Positions 1 through 9,534 of a stretch of DNA of 64,000 bases are shown here, piece by piece; within the stretch, counting starts at the first letter, position 1; every line of letters begins with the position of its first letter. The DNA is taken from NCBI RefSeq assembly GCF_900105045.1, contig NZ_LT629739.1:310001-374000 (forward strand), given 5' to 3'. The stretch is from Brevibacterium picturae (GTDB lineage Bacteria > Actinomycetota > Actinomycetes > Actinomycetales > Brevibacteriaceae). The position numbers and the translations under genes are program-made. The notes below the pieces were generated by a model. That model was not told the origin of the DNA. It was given only the letters and a program-made list of their open reading frames with translations, and ran no database searches.

Positions 1-652
1 CCTGACATCGGTCATGACCATCATGAGCATCTCGGTGTTCGTTCTCCTGCCGATGATCATCGAAGTCCTCACCCATGGTCGCTCGATCGGCAAGCTCATC
101 CTGGGCCTGCGGGTCGTCCGTGACGACGGTGGCGCAGTACGGGCCAGGCATTCGTTCATCCGGTCCATTCTGTGGCCTTTCGAGATCCTGTCGACCGGCG
201 GCGGTCTGGCCGCCCTCTCCGGTCTGATCTCGCCACAGGCCAAGCGCCTCGGCGACTACATGGCCGGTACGGTGGCCGTCAGCGAACGCACCGCCCCACC
301 ACAGCCGGTCCGCACGCATGTCTCACCGCACCTGCACAACTGGCTGGCGGAGACCGATATCGCCACACTTCCTGCCGGACTGCACCGACGGGTCGTGCAG
401 TTCCTGTCGATGTCGGAGAACCTGGGACGCGAATCGCGCTGGGATCGAGCGAAGGAGCTCGCCACCGAACTCAACCCCTATGTCGCGCCGGCGCCGCCGG
501 AGGGGACGATGCCCGAACAGTTCTTATCGGCCGTCATCCACCGGCAGCGGTCTGCAGAGTTTTCGAAGCAGCAGCGTCGCAGTGAGCAGTCTCAAGCCTT
601 CCGTGCGGGCGTGAACAACCTCCCTCACGGGCTGAGCCTGCAGAGCCGGTAG
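1..652 (+). CDS. RDD family membrane protein, 5' end cut by window edge
   Basis: The frame is open to the left edge, so the true start lies upstream. The visible part begins with a hydrophobic segment, then GRSIGKLILGLRVV, a conserved stretch of RDD-domain membrane proteins, and a second hydrophobic segment around residues 45-70. The last ~130 residues are a soluble, charged cytoplasmic-type tail. The Arg-Asp-Asp motif that names the family would be in the missing N-terminal part. The function of RDD proteins is mostly unknown; some are proposed ion exchangers. It converges on ahcY with 39 bp between them. RDD genes near ahcY are common in actinobacteria, so the context supports the family call but not a role. 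Confidence 0.75.
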   Translation, partial: LTSVMTIMSISVFVLLPMIIEVLTHGRSIGKLILGLRVVRDDGGAVRARHSFIRSILWPFEILSTGGGLAALSGLISPQAKRLGDYMAGTVAVSERTAPPQPVRTHVSPHLHNWLAETDIATLPAGLHRRVVQFLSMSENLGRESRWDRAKELATELNPYVAPAPPEGTMPEQFLSAVIHRQRSAEFSKQQRRSEQSQAFRAGVNNLPHGLSLQSR

Positions 653-691
653 GGCCCCGCAGACTCAGGTTCGACTCATTATCTCAGCACC

Positions 692-2185
692 TCAGTACCG
701 GTAGTGCTCGGGCTTATAGGGCCCGGCGACGTCGACGCCGATGTATTCGGCCTGTTCCTTCGACAGCTCGGACAGGTTCGCTCCGAGTGCCGGCAGGTGG
801 AGGCGGGCGACCTTCTCGTCGAGTTCCTTCGCCAGGCGGTGGACATCGTTGTCGTAGCGGTCGGGACTGTTCCAGAGTTCGATCTGCGCGAGCACCTGGT
901 TGGCGAATGAGGCGCTCATGACGAACGAGGGGTGACCGGTCGCGTTGCCCAGGTTGAGCAGTCGTCCCTCGGAGAGCACGAGGAAGTCCGTCCGATCCCG
1001 GTCCAGCCCCTGATCGGCGGGGACGGGCACGCGCCATTCGTGGACCTGCGGCTTGATCTCGACCTTGCTCACCCCGGACATTTTGGCCAGTCCGGCCAGA
1101 TCGATCTCGTCGTCGAAGTGTCCGACGTTGCCGACGATCGCCCCGGGCTTGAGGCTCTGCAACACCTCGATCCCGACCACGCGAGTGTTGCCGGTGGTTG
1201 TGATGATGATGTCGGCGCTCGGTGCCACCGTGGCCAGGTGGTCGACCTGGTAGCCGTCCATCGTCGCCTGCAGTGCGCAGATCGGGTCGATCTCGGTGAC
1301 GATGACCCTGGCTCCCTGACCGCGCAGCGCCTCGGCGGCGCCCTTGCCGACATCACCGTAGCCGACGACGACGGCGATCTTGCCGCCGATGAGGACATCG
1401 GTCGCACGGTTGAGACCATCGGGCAGGGAGTGGCGGATGCCGTAGCGGTTGTCGAACTTCGACTTCGTCACCGAATCGTTGACGTTGATGGCGGGGAACG
1501 GAAGCTTGCCTTCCTCGGCCAGACGGTAGAGGCGGTTGACTCCCGTCGTGGTCTCTTCGCTGACGCCCTTGATGCCGGCAGCCATGCGACCGAAGCGGCC
1601 GGGTGAGGCTTCGAGTGATCTCTGCACCTGTGCCAGGAGGACCTTGAACTCCTCCGGATCGTCCTCACTCGCGGCGGGGACTCCCCCGTCGAGTTCGGCC
1701 TGGGCGCCCTTGAGGACGTACATGGTGGCGTCGCCGCCGTCGTCGAGGATGAGGTTGGCGCCCTCGGCGAAGTCGAAGATCTTGTCCGCGGCCCACCAAT
1801 ACTCTTCGAGGGTCTCACCCTTCCAGGCGAAGACGGGCACACCGGTGGGCGCCTCGACGCTGCCGGTGCCGACGACAACGGCGGCGGCCGCCTCGTCCTG
1901 CGTGGAGAAGATGTTGCAGCTGGCCCAGCGCACCTGCGCCCCGAGGGCGACAAGGGTTTCGATGAGCACGGCCGTCTGCACCGTCATGTGCAGGCTGCCG
2001 GCGATGCGGGCACCGGTCAGCGGTTTGCTGCGGCCGAACTCTTCGCGCAGTGCCATGAGTCCCGGCATCTCGCGTTCGGCCAGTCGGATCTGGTGCCGGC
2101 CGGCCTCGGCCAGACTCAGATCGGCAACCTTGAAGTCGGTGGAATCGAGCACGGTACCTCCATCGGGAACAAAAGCTGTTGTCAT
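692..2185 (-). CDS. ahcY: Adenosylhomocysteinase (S-adenosylhomocysteine hydrolase)
   Basis: Cytosolic NAD-dependent enzyme that splits S-adenosylhomocysteine into adenosine and homocysteine, clearing the product of methyl transfer. The 497 residues match the long bacterial form. Visible are the substrate-site HMT near residue 66, DDGGD near 148-152, the [16 protein letters not shown] block at 234-249, the NAD-binding GYGDVGKG at 275-282 and the family-typical C-terminus PYKPEHYRY, whose Lys and Tyr reach into the partner subunit. The ATG start lies 11 bp after manB, and DUF3499-manB-ahcY read in one direction, probably as one operon. Confidence 0.97.
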   Translation of the reverse strand: MTTAFVPDGGTVLDSTDFKVADLSLAEAGRHQIRLAEREMPGLMALREEFGRSKPLTGARIAGSLHMTVQTAVLIETLVALGAQVRWASCNIFSTQDEAAAAVVVGTGSVEAPTGVPVFAWKGETLEEYWWAADKIFDFAEGANLILDDGGDATMYVLKGAQAELDGGVPAASEDDPEEFKVLLAQVQRSLEASPGRFGRMAAGIKGVSEETTTGVNRLYRLAEEGKLPFPAINVNDSVTKSKFDNRYGIRHSLPDGLNRATDVLIGGKIAVVVGYGDVGKGAAEALRGQGARVIVTEIDPICALQATMDGYQVDHLATVAPSADIIITTTGNTRVVGIEVLQSLKPGAIVGNVGHFDDEIDLAGLAKMSGVSKVEIKPQVHEWRVPVPADQGLDRDRTDFLVLSEGRLLNLGNATGHPSFVMSASFANQVLAQIELWNSPDRYDNDVHRLAKELDEKVARLHLPALGANLSELSKEQAEYIGVDVAGPYKPEHYRY

Positions 2186-2196
2186 CTGCGTCGAGT

Positions 2197-3660
2197 CTAT
2201 TGCCTGCGTGCCTCGACGAAGTCGCTGGCCTGCGCGGTCAATTCACGCAGGCGCTCGGAGTCGTCGGCTTCGACGTTGAGGCGCACCAGCGGTTCGGTGT
2301 TCGACTTGCGCAGGTTGACCCACCAGTCCTCGCCCTGCAGTCCGATGCCGTCGAGGTCATCAACCGTGTTGCTCGGGAAGTCACCGGTCGCGGCGGCGAA
2401 GGCGGAGAGCACCGCATCGGGATCGGCGACGGTGAAGTTGATCTCTCCCGATTGGACGTAGAGGTCGTAGTCGGCGACGAGTCGTGACGCCGGTGCCCCG
2501 GTCTTCGCCAGGGCGGAGATGAGGTGGCAGGCGGCGAGCATGCCGGAGTCCGCACCGTAGAACTCATCGAAGTAGAAGTGTGCGGAGTGCTCGCAGGCGA
2601 AGACGGCGTGTTCGGAGCGCATAAGTGTTTTGATGCCGGAGTGCCCGACCTTCGAGCGCACTGCACGCCCGCCAGCGGCTGTGATCGTGGCCGGAACGCT
2701 GCGTGAGGTGATGAGATTGTGGATGACCACGGGTTCGGCCACGCCAGAGGCTTTGGCGCGAGCGATTTCGCGTTCGGCGACGAGTGCCCCCACCGCCGAT
2801 GGTGACAGGGTCGCTCCGGCTTCGTCGATGAAGAAGCACCGGTCGGCATCGCCGTCGAAGGCCAGCCCCAGGTCCGCACCATGGTCGAGTACCGCGTGGG
2901 AGACGTCGAGGAGGTTCTCCGGTTTCAGCGGGTTCGCCTCGTGGTTGGGGAACGTGCCGTCGAGTTCGGTGAAAAGTCCGATGACGTCGAAGGGCACACT
3001 GGCGTAACCAGCCTCGGTGCCGAACACCTCGCCGAGGAGCGCGCCCGCCATGCCGTTGCCGCAGTCGATCACGACCCTCAGGCCCGTGATCTCGTCGACG
3101 TGGGTCAGGGTGCGGATGCGTTCGACGTAGCGTTCGCGCATATCCGCGGCCGCAGCCCCGTCGATGGCGACCTGGGGAATGTTGATGTCCGCGGGTGCCC
3201 GCGGCGCCAGGTCCTTGATCCGTCCCAGCCCCGAGGCGAGGCTGACTCCGGCCGCACGCGGGCCGCAGATCTTGATCCCGTTGTAATCTGCCGGGTTGTG
3301 GCTGGCGGTGATCATCGCGCCGGGCAGATCGAAGATCCCCGAGGCGAAGTACAGCTGATCGGTCGAGCACAGGCCCAACAGCACGGCACGGGACCCGGCC
3401 GCTTCGATACCGGCGGCGAATGCGTGGCCGAAGTCTGGTGAACTGGGGCGCATATCGTGGCCGACGACCACCTCGGCGCTCGAATGGAGCTCTGCCATCG
3501 CTGTCGCGGTGGCCCAGCCGAGGGCGAAGAGCACATCCTCGTCGAGCTGGTCGGGGATGCGGCCCCGGATGTCATAGGCTCCGACCGCGGGCTCGAGCGC
3601 AGTCGTGCGGGCCTCGACGACTTTGGGACCGGGTTCGGCGCCGGCCATGGACTCGGTCAT
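2197..3660 (-). CDS. manB: Phosphomannomutase / phosphoglucomutase
   Basis: Alpha-D-phosphohexomutase that interconverts hexose 6- and 1-phosphates; in actinobacteria it supplies mannose 1-phosphate for GDP-mannose and mannosylated envelope lipids and proteins. The 487 residues show all four family domains: the phosphoserine loop TASHNP (Ser about 120), the Mg site DGDAD (269-273), the sugar-binding region with CEHSAH, and the C-terminal phosphate loop [10 protein letters not shown]. It overlaps the DUF3499 stop codon by 4 bp (ATGA), which implies translational coupling. manA, making mannose 6-phosphate, lies about 10 kb away. PMM versus PGM preference cannot be told from sequence. Confidence 0.94.
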   Translation of the reverse strand: MTESMAGAEPGPKVVEARTTALEPAVGAYDIRGRIPDQLDEDVLFALGWATATAMAELHSSAEVVVGHDMRPSSPDFGHAFAAGIEAAGSRAVLLGLCSTDQLYFASGIFDLPGAMITASHNPADYNGIKICGPRAAGVSLASGLGRIKDLAPRAPADINIPQVAIDGAAAADMRERYVERIRTLTHVDEITGLRVVIDCGNGMAGALLGEVFGTEAGYASVPFDVIGLFTELDGTFPNHEANPLKPENLLDVSHAVLDHGADLGLAFDGDADRCFFIDEAGATLSPSAVGALVAEREIARAKASGVAEPVVIHNLITSRSVPATITAAGGRAVRSKVGHSGIKTLMRSEHAVFACEHSAHFYFDEFYGADSGMLAACHLISALAKTGAPASRLVADYDLYVQSGEINFTVADPDAVLSAFAAATGDFPSNTVDDLDGIGLQGEDWWVNLRKSNTEPLVRLNVEADDSERLRELTAQASDFVEARRQ

Positions 3661-4049
3661 GAATCGCCGATGATGCGCAGGTGACCGTGTTTGCGACCGG
3701 GCATCGATCCGTCGCTTCGCCTCTCGGACGTCGACGACGCCGATGCCGCCTCGTCTGCTCTCGCTCCCTCCCCGGGGCGTCCCGCAGCTTCCCGGACGGC
3801 GTCGGCGATGGCCAAGAGGTCGTCATGGGTGCGCTCGGGCGGCGCCTGCTCACCTTCGATGCGGATGAGCTGCCACCCCACGGGCGGGGTCAGTTTTGCG
3901 GCATGGTCGGCGCACAGGTCATGGGCACCGGGCTCGGCGCGACGCGACAGCGGACCGATGACGACACAGGCATCAGCGTGCACGTACGTCATGGTGGCTG
4001 CGGCACTGCGCGAGCAGCTGACTTTTGAACACAATCTCACGGCTGACAC
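3657..4049 (-). CDS. DUF3499 family protein
   Basis: Small 130-residue actinobacterial protein of unknown function. The N-terminal ~65 residues carry the conserved core: CSKVSC, a YVHADACVVIGPL block, and DLCADHAAKLTPPVGW. The paired cysteines plus the later Cys/His look like a small zinc-binding fold, which is inference. The C-terminal half is charged, low in conservation and probably disordered. The start used is GTG; a second GTG three codons later is an equally good alternative. It heads the DUF3499-manB-ahcY run and is divergent from the metallopeptidase-like gene, an arrangement conserved in many actinobacteria. Confidence 0.8.
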   Translation of the reverse strand: MSAVRLCSKVSCSRSAAATMTYVHADACVVIGPLSRRAEPGAHDLCADHAAKLTPPVGWQLIRIEGEQAPPERTHDDLLAIADAVREAAGRPGEGARADEAASASSTSERRSDGSMPGRKHGHLRIIGDS

Positions 4050-4108
4050 AGTCCCTCACTTTACACGCGAGCACCGCCTGTCCTCGTCAGCCAGGGCCGT
4101 GTGGTCAG

Positions 4109-4122
4109 TACAATATTGAGTC
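4109..4122 (+). promoter_or_regulatory. -10 box for a probably leaderless mRNA
   Basis: TACAAT at 4109-4114 lies 8 nt before the ATG at 4123 and no Shine-Dalgarno sequence is present, so transcription would begin at or next to the start codon. No clear -35 is seen. The 73-bp gap must also carry the divergent DUF3499 promoter. Confidence 0.45.
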
Positions 4123-4482
4123 ATGAGCACCAGGCGTCATCGTGATCGGCACGGCCGCGGACTGCGGTCCCCACTGTTCTTGGCCGATGTCCCCGCGCGC
4201 CTGCGCCGGGCCGACAGCTTCGCCCGTGTCGCGGCCGAGGAATTCGCCCGCTTCCGGGCGCAGGAACCGTCACTCCTCGCCGAGGTGGTGCTGGCCATCG
4301 ATGCCGTTCCACCGGCAAGTTCCACCGAGCCCGCGTTCGGTCGGGTCTTCCCCGCCACCGCCCACAGGCTCACGCACATCGTTCTCTACCGGCGCGTCAT
4401 CGAGTATCACAGCAGCGGGCAGAGGGATTCCCTCATCGCCGAGGTGGTCGCCGATCAGGTTGAGATCCTCCGCAACTCCTAG
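4123..4482 (+). CDS. Zincin-like metallopeptidase family protein, zinc motif degenerate
   Basis: 119 residues with the RRHRDRHGRGLR N-terminus typical of the actinobacterial 'metallopeptidase family' genes found beside DUF3499 and whiB2 (Rv3259-like). The fold is that of a minimal zincin. At the place where related proteins carry an HExxH-type motif this one reads IAEVVADQVE, so the first zinc-binding His is missing and catalysis is doubtful. Its role is unknown. The stop codon overlaps the convergent DUF5719 gene by 4 bp. The start is the ATG just downstream of a TACAAT box. Confidence 0.7.
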   Translation: MSTRRHRDRHGRGLRSPLFLADVPARLRRADSFARVAAEEFARFRAQEPSLLAEVVLAIDAVPPASSTEPAFGRVFPATAHRLTHIVLYRRVIEYHSSGQRDSLIAEVVADQVEILRNS

Positions 4483-5936
4483 CCGAGGCGGATGTCGCGA
4501 TAGGCCACGCCGGCAGGAGCCGGGGCCGGTGACACCGCGGAGATCCCTGAGTCTGTGTTGACCACATAGCTGGCGTGGACGCCTTTCGACTGGGATCCTG
4601 AGGCGTTCTCACCGCTGATGACGATCGCGCGTACGGCGTCCGGGGACACCTCGGCGGGGCTGAACTCGGTGGTGCCGGTGGGATTGAGGTCGATCGACTG
4701 CGGCTCGGTGAGCGAACCGTCGTCGAGCATTCCTCGCACCTGCACCTGCCCCTGGCCGGGTGAGAGGTAGAGCTTTCCGGTGCCTGTGCGCGGCAGAGCC
4801 ATGACCTGGGAGTCGGCGAGGGCACCGGTGGCTTTGACGCTGCCGAAGTCGGCCGCACCCTTCTCCCCGTCCTGACCGATGAATGCGCTGGCCTGAATCG
4901 GCTGATCCGAGTCGAGGACGACGCTCGTGGCGTCGAGATCGCCGAGTTCAGCCTCTGCGACCCCGTGGGCGACCACGGTCATCGACGAACGGGGTATGTC
5001 GATCTCCCCATCGGGACCGTACGCCTTGAGAGAGACCTCCGAGAGGTCATCACCCGGATTGGCCACGCGCAGGCGCACGTCCTTGCCATCGAGTCCGGTG
5101 ACGACCTGCTGCGAATCGGCATCTGCTCCGCTGGTGGCCAGGTCGATGCCCTTGGGGGTGAGGCCGTCGAGCACGGTCTCCTGCACGGATCCGGCCACAA
5201 CTCCCCCGTCGACGTTGACATCGACGGCCAGAGACTCGGCCCCGGCAGCCAGACCGGCAAGACGGATGGCGCGCTGCTTCCCGGCCTTGATGCTGACCTC
5301 CGTCGGCTCCCCGCGCTGTCCGGAGGGCGTCATGAGTGTGACCTCGGCCTGGACGGGGACGTCGCCGGGGTTGCTCAGCAGCAGCTGCGAGTTCGATCCC
5401 GCGGCGCCGGAGCCGGCCAGAATCCGGAAGTTGCTCGACGCTGACCCGCAGGTCAGGGTCGCGAGTCCGGTGAGGTCGCCGGATGTGCCCTCGACGGTTT
5501 CGACACCGGTCGTCAGCGCCGGTGCCCCGGGACGGGCGAAACCGGTGATGAGTTTGGTCTTGTCGATCGGGTCATCGCCGGAGACGAAGCCGGAGGAGCT
5601 GGGGTTGTCGAAGTTCGCGGACCCGCCCAGATCTGCCACCTGCAGACGGGCCGCAGAGACCGAGCCGTCGGTGGCGCTGATCGGTGCGGAGGCGGAGACG
5701 ACGCGTGTGGAGACGTTCGAATCGTCGATGAACTCCGCGTCGGTGCCCTCGGCCTCATCATCGGTCAACAGCGGGCCGGGACAGATCACACGAGTGTCGG
5801 CGGTGGGCATTCTCACCTGCTCGGGGCTGCGATCGAGTGTGCCAGGAGTCAGCGGCGTCAGGAACGAGGTCGTGGCCACGAGCACCCCGGGCACGGCGAT
5901 CGCCGCGAAGGTCACGATGCTGCGCATGTGTTTCAT
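4479..5936 (-). CDS. DUF5719 family secreted or membrane-anchored protein
   Basis: 485 residues. The N-terminus (MKHMRSIVTFAAIAVPGVLVA) is a signal peptide or membrane anchor; the rest is a beta-rich extracytoplasmic region full of short Gly/Ser/Val strands, with two cysteines in ICPG and LTCG. This matches DUF5719, an actinobacterial family that regularly follows a large glycosyltransferase-like membrane protein and whiB2. The start ATG overlaps the upstream stop by 4 bp, so it is translationally coupled to that gene and the two products may work together at the cell envelope. No catalytic motif is visible. Confidence 0.78.
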   Translation of the reverse strand: MKHMRSIVTFAAIAVPGVLVATTSFLTPLTPGTLDRSPEQVRMPTADTRVICPGPLLTDDEAEGTDAEFIDDSNVSTRVVSASAPISATDGSVSAARLQVADLGGSANFDNPSSSGFVSGDDPIDKTKLITGFARPGAPALTTGVETVEGTSGDLTGLATLTCGSASSNFRILAGSGAAGSNSQLLLSNPGDVPVQAEVTLMTPSGQRGEPTEVSIKAGKQRAIRLAGLAAGAESLAVDVNVDGGVVAGSVQETVLDGLTPKGIDLATSGADADSQQVVTGLDGKDVRLRVANPGDDLSEVSLKAYGPDGEIDIPRSSMTVVAHGVAEAELGDLDATSVVLDSDQPIQASAFIGQDGEKGAADFGSVKATGALADSQVMALPRTGTGKLYLSPGQGQVQVRGMLDDGSLTEPQSIDLNPTGTTEFSPAEVSPDAVRAIVISGENASGSQSKGVHASYVVNTDSGISAVSPAPAPAGVAYRDIRLG

Positions 5937-8900
5937 GACTTCTCCTCCACGGGTTGCCCGGGTGCCGGCTGACCCTGTGCCGGCTGTCCCGGTGGTGGCT
6001 CCTCAGGCACCGACCGCGACAGCCCGTCCGACCTCGAACGAGTCCTTCGCGACCAGGCTCGGGTCTGCCGCTGGGATCCGAACGGGATCGCGACGATGAG
6101 GGTGAGGAGGCCGAGGATCCACCCGACCACGACGCCGGGAGTAAAGAGCTCCGACCCGTAGTTCAGCTCCACCTGTCCCCCGTCGGCGGGCAGTGAGAAC
6201 TCGGGGGCCCAGCCGAACGTGGACTCCTCGGGCTTGGGCAGGGCACTGCCATCGATGCTGGCGGTGATGTTGTCGATGCTGCTGGCCACGATCAGGGTGC
6301 GACCCTCGTCACCGGGGGCCACCTCGGCGGTGGTGCCATCCATCGGTGCGGTGCTCATTGTTCCGTCGGGCTCCCGCACGAGGAAACGACCGCTGTAGGG
6401 AGTGTCGACCTGCCACAGTCCACCCGATTCGGTGGGGCCGACCTCGACCACACCGTCGGCGGCGGCCACCGAGTTCGCGAGATTCTTCGCGCTTGGATCG
6501 ACGAGGACGAAGTCCACGCCCAACTGGCCCAGGACGGAACGAACGTCTCCGGCGTCATCGGCCGAGAGCGCGGCGGCCGCCTGGGCGATGAGTGTCTCGT
6601 CCTCACCGATGGGCAGCGGTCTGCGCTCCCACGGCCAACCTCCGACCGCCTCGGCGGATCTGATCGTCGAGGTGCCGATGATCGTTCCATCGGCAGAGGA
6701 CAGGAGGCGGGCGCGGACCTCACCGTCGATGACGTCGAGGCGCAGGGTGCGTGCCTGGGTGTCACCGGAGGCACGGTCGGCGGCCAGGGCCGGGACGGTG
6801 CCGTGCTCCTGAGTGGTGACGCTGTCCGCCGAGGTGGTGCTGGGTCCGGCGCCGACGATGATGAGACCGACGGCGGCGAGGGCCACCAGCCCGGCCAGAC
6901 CACGCATTGGCAGCCGACGGGAGTTCGTCGATCGAGTGGTGGTGGACTGGGCGCCGAGCGTGAGGAGCATGACCGCGCCGAGGCTGAGCAGGATCAGGCC
7001 CGCTGCCGGATAGGAGCCGATGAGGTGGAAGGGCCCGGTCTGGGCCGGGATCAGGACCTGAACGGTGGCCAGCAGCAGACCGGCGAGGTAGAGGCCGACT
7101 GCCCACATCAGGCGGGAGAGTCTGAGGTGGGCTTCGATGAGCGTGAGGAACGCGAGGATGAGCATCGGCAGCACGAGGACCGGTGCCCACAGCTGCAGCA
7201 TCGCCGGGCTGACGCCACCGACGCCGACTGTCGCGAGCAGATCGGCCAGCCAGGTCATATCGATCGGCGTGGGGAAGCCGACCGCCAACAGGTAGCTCGG
7301 CGGGGCAGGTGGGGCCAGGGTCTGGCCGGGCATGACGAAGACTGCGCCGGGTTCGGTCACGAGCGCTGCCAGCCATGGCCAGGCCAGGAACAGGGTCGGG
7401 GCCAGCAGCCACAGGTGTCGCAGGCCGCGGCCGGTGCACAGCAGCACGACGGTGCCGATGATGCCCAGGGGGAGCATCAGCGGGACGCCGGCGATCATGA
7501 CAAACAGGAAGAGCCCCGCGGTGGCGGCTGCGGCGATCGACCCGGTGCGCAGGCTGCGCCGCAGGGCGATGACGAAGAGGGGCGCCGCGATCCAGACGAG
7601 GATGACGCCGAGGCGGCCGGTCGAGAGTGCGGTGACGAAGAGCGGGGCGGCGATCCACAGCAGACCGGCGAGCCCGCGCACCCATTTCCTCTTCACGATC
7701 ACGCCCGCCGCGGCGTAGGCGGCGATGACGGCCAGGATCGGGGCGAGGAGGATCAGTGTGCGGACCATGATGTCGACGTGGCCCAGGAACGGAAGGCTCA
7801 GCACTGCCAGGACCAGCTGGTAGGGGTCGGCGGGAACAGCGGCCCCGGTGGAGACGTCGAGATTCGGGCTGAGCAGGCGGGCGACGAGTTCCGCCAGTGA
7901 CACGTCGGTCGATCCCAAGGCTCCCCCGACGAGGTGGCCGGGGCCGAAGAGACGGAAGGAGACGAAGCCGCTCAGTGCCGCAGCTGCAACGAGGAGGTAG
8001 GTCAGCGGGTTGTGGAAGAGTCCCGAACCGCCGGTGACCTCGAGGCGCGAGAACGAGTCGATGGCCTCCTCCGTGTCGCCGACCGGGTTGAGTTCGGTTT
8101 CGTCCGTGCTCTCCGGGCCTTCGGCCGCTGGCGAGTCGGCCTGAGCCTGCCGCGCGTCCTCGGCGGAGTTCATGCTCCGGCGCTGAACGGCGAGTTCGTC
8201 CGGGTCCGCGTAGAGGGCGGCCACATGGGAGTCGGCACTGCGTTTGGCGATGCGGCTGCGACGGGCGTTGGAACGCCTCAGCCGGGAGATTGTGCGGGCG
8301 TCGGCGCCGAGCCCGAGCAGTGCGGAGAAGTACCAGGAGGCGGCGCGGACATTGTTCGACAGCAGACCCGCCAGGGTGTTCTTCAGCTGGGTGAGGGCGA
8401 GGAGGCAGAAGATTCTGACAAATCCGGGACTGGCGAGGCTGAGCCGGTAGCGCTGTTCGGTGCGGATCTGAGCTTTCGAGCTCGGCGGCAGTGATGAGGA
8501 GCCCAGCTGGGAGGCCGACAGTGCGGAGACTGTGAGCCTGGCGTGCGGGGCGACGACAACCCGGCGGCCGAGGTCGCGCAGTCGACGCGAGTATTCGAGA
8601 CCGCGGTAGGCCACGCCGAGGACGCGGGAGGGGGCTCCGATTCTCTCGAGTTCCGCGGTGGCGATGAGCATGCCGGGCAGGTCGAGGCCGAGTGTCTCCG
8701 ACTGGCCGTCGCGCTGTCCCTGATCGATCTCCCCGTCCGCGACCGGATTGACCCTGGCCCCCGCCGAGGTCGTGGTGACGCCGGCGGAGACGATGCGATC
8801 CGCATGCATGATCTTGGGACCGACGGCGCCGATGGATTCGGTCTCACCGATCGCGTCGAGAAGTTCTTCGAGGCACTCGGGTTCTGGACGCGAGTCGGCT

Positions 8901-9079
8901 GTGAGGAACCACAGATGTGTGCTGCCGGCTACCTCGGGGAGGGTCTGCGCCTCTGTGACGGCAAGACCCCCGAGATCCACGATCGGGATCCCGGGGTAGG
9001 TCTTGTCCAGAGCTGTTTCGAGCTCGACCCTGCTGCTGTCGTCACCAGCGGCGACGACAACGGTGACGGCAGGTTTCAC
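5933..9079 (-). CDS. Large GT2-like polytopic membrane protein
   Basis: 1048 residues. Residues ~1-205 have the GT-A/GT2 pattern of actinobacterial whiB2-linked glycosyltransferases (HLWFLTADSRPEPECLEELL, then GAVGPKI and LDLPGMLIATAEL). About residues 370-740 contain some twelve hydrophobic segments, followed by a ~250-residue extracytoplasmic region, one more membrane segment near 1000 and a Pro/Gln-rich cytoplasmic tail. Relatives as I remember them have an acidic DD in the first motif and a DDVDLGWR-like block; here these read AD and RGLEYSRRL, so catalytic activity is uncertain. The GTG start overlaps the whiB2 stop (GTGA) and its stop overlaps DUF5719, giving a tightly coupled three-gene unit probably serving envelope synthesis. 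Confidence 0.8.
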   Translation of the reverse strand: MKPAVTVVVAAGDDSSRVELETALDKTYPGIPIVDLGGLAVTEAQTLPEVAGSTHLWFLTADSRPEPECLEELLDAIGETESIGAVGPKIMHADRIVSAGVTTTSAGARVNPVADGEIDQGQRDGQSETLGLDLPGMLIATAELERIGAPSRVLGVAYRGLEYSRRLRDLGRRVVVAPHARLTVSALSASQLGSSSLPPSSKAQIRTEQRYRLSLASPGFVRIFCLLALTQLKNTLAGLLSNNVRAASWYFSALLGLGADARTISRLRRSNARRSRIAKRSADSHVAALYADPDELAVQRRSMNSAEDARQAQADSPAAEGPESTDETELNPVGDTEEAIDSFSRLEVTGGSGLFHNPLTYLLVAAAALSGFVSFRLFGPGHLVGGALGSTDVSLAELVARLLSPNLDVSTGAAVPADPYQLVLAVLSLPFLGHVDIMVRTLILLAPILAVIAAYAAAGVIVKRKWVRGLAGLLWIAAPLFVTALSTGRLGVILVWIAAPLFVIALRRSLRTGSIAAAATAGLFLFVMIAGVPLMLPLGIIGTVVLLCTGRGLRHLWLLAPTLFLAWPWLAALVTEPGAVFVMPGQTLAPPAPPSYLLAVGFPTPIDMTWLADLLATVGVGGVSPAMLQLWAPVLVLPMLILAFLTLIEAHLRLSRLMWAVGLYLAGLLLATVQVLIPAQTGPFHLIGSYPAAGLILLSLGAVMLLTLGAQSTTTRSTNSRRLPMRGLAGLVALAAVGLIIVGAGPSTTSADSVTTQEHGTVPALAADRASGDTQARTLRLDVIDGEVRARLLSSADGTIIGTSTIRSAEAVGGWPWERRPLPIGEDETLIAQAAAALSADDAGDVRSVLGQLGVDFVLVDPSAKNLANSVAAADGVVEVGPTESGGLWQVDTPYSGRFLVREPDGTMSTAPMDGTTAEVAPGDEGRTLIVASSIDNITASIDGSALPKPEESTFGWAPEFSLPADGGQVELNYGSELFTPGVVVGWILGLLTLIVAIPFGSQRQTRAWSRRTRSRSDGLSRSVPEEPPPGQPAQGQPAPGQPVEEKS

Positions 9080-9534
9080 ACGACTCGTTTCTTGAGTCGA
9101 CGGCGTTCACGTTCAGACATGCCACCCCAGATTCCGAAGCGCTCGTCATTCGCCAGGGCGTATTCGAGGCAGTCCGAGCGGACATCGCAGGAGGCACAGA
9201 CACGTTTGGCCTCACGAGTCGATCCGCCCTTTTCGGGGAAGAACGCCTCAGGATCGGTCTGCGCGCACAGCGCTTGGTCCTGCCAGGAAAGTTCGCCGTC
9301 CTCGGCTGCCCCGAAGAGCAGTGAGAGCGGCGATACTGCGGAGTTGTCCGTGGGAAGCGGTGTCAGATCGTTCGGATCGATCGCCAATGGATCAGGCAGA
9401 GTATCCGGTGTACGCGCCCCTGGTTCGACGAACCAGTCTTCGGCACTTCGAGAAGTGACTCCGGGCACTGTGGAGAAGTCTTCCCTCTCCTGCCTTTTGC
9501 TCTGTGCGCTTTGCACGGTTTTCCCCTTTCTCAC
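9076..9534 (-). CDS. whiB2: WhiB-family iron-sulfur regulator, WhiB2 type
   Basis: Transcription factor with a [4Fe-4S] cluster. The four cluster cysteines are visible in ALCAQTD and RVCASCDVRSDC, followed by the GIWGG turn and the basic SERERRRLKK tail that contacts DNA and sigma factor. WhiB2/WhmD controls septation in relatives. I place the start at the GTG at 9534 because GGAGGT lies 9 nt upstream; a GTG at 9552 would put that ribosome site inside the gene. The N-terminal ~80 residues are variable. It is followed with a 4-bp overlap by the GT2-like and DUF5719 genes. Confidence 0.9.
   Translation of the reverse strand: MRKGKTVQSAQSKRQEREDFSTVPGVTSRSAEDWFVEPGARTPDTLPDPLAIDPNDLTPLPTDNSAVSPLSLLFGAAEDGELSWQDQALCAQTDPEAFFPEKGGSTREAKRVCASCDVRSDCLEYALANDERFGIWGGMSERERRRLKKRVV

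Noticed and set aside
6803..7900. 365-codon plus-strand frame opposite the GT2-like gene
   Set aside because: Gln/Gly/Asp-rich mirror of membrane segments; no ribosome site, no family.
5933..9079. Frameshift or gene fusion in the 1048-residue membrane protein
   Set aside because: The length and domain order match other actinobacterial whiB2-linked GT2 membrane proteins, so no break needs to be assumed.
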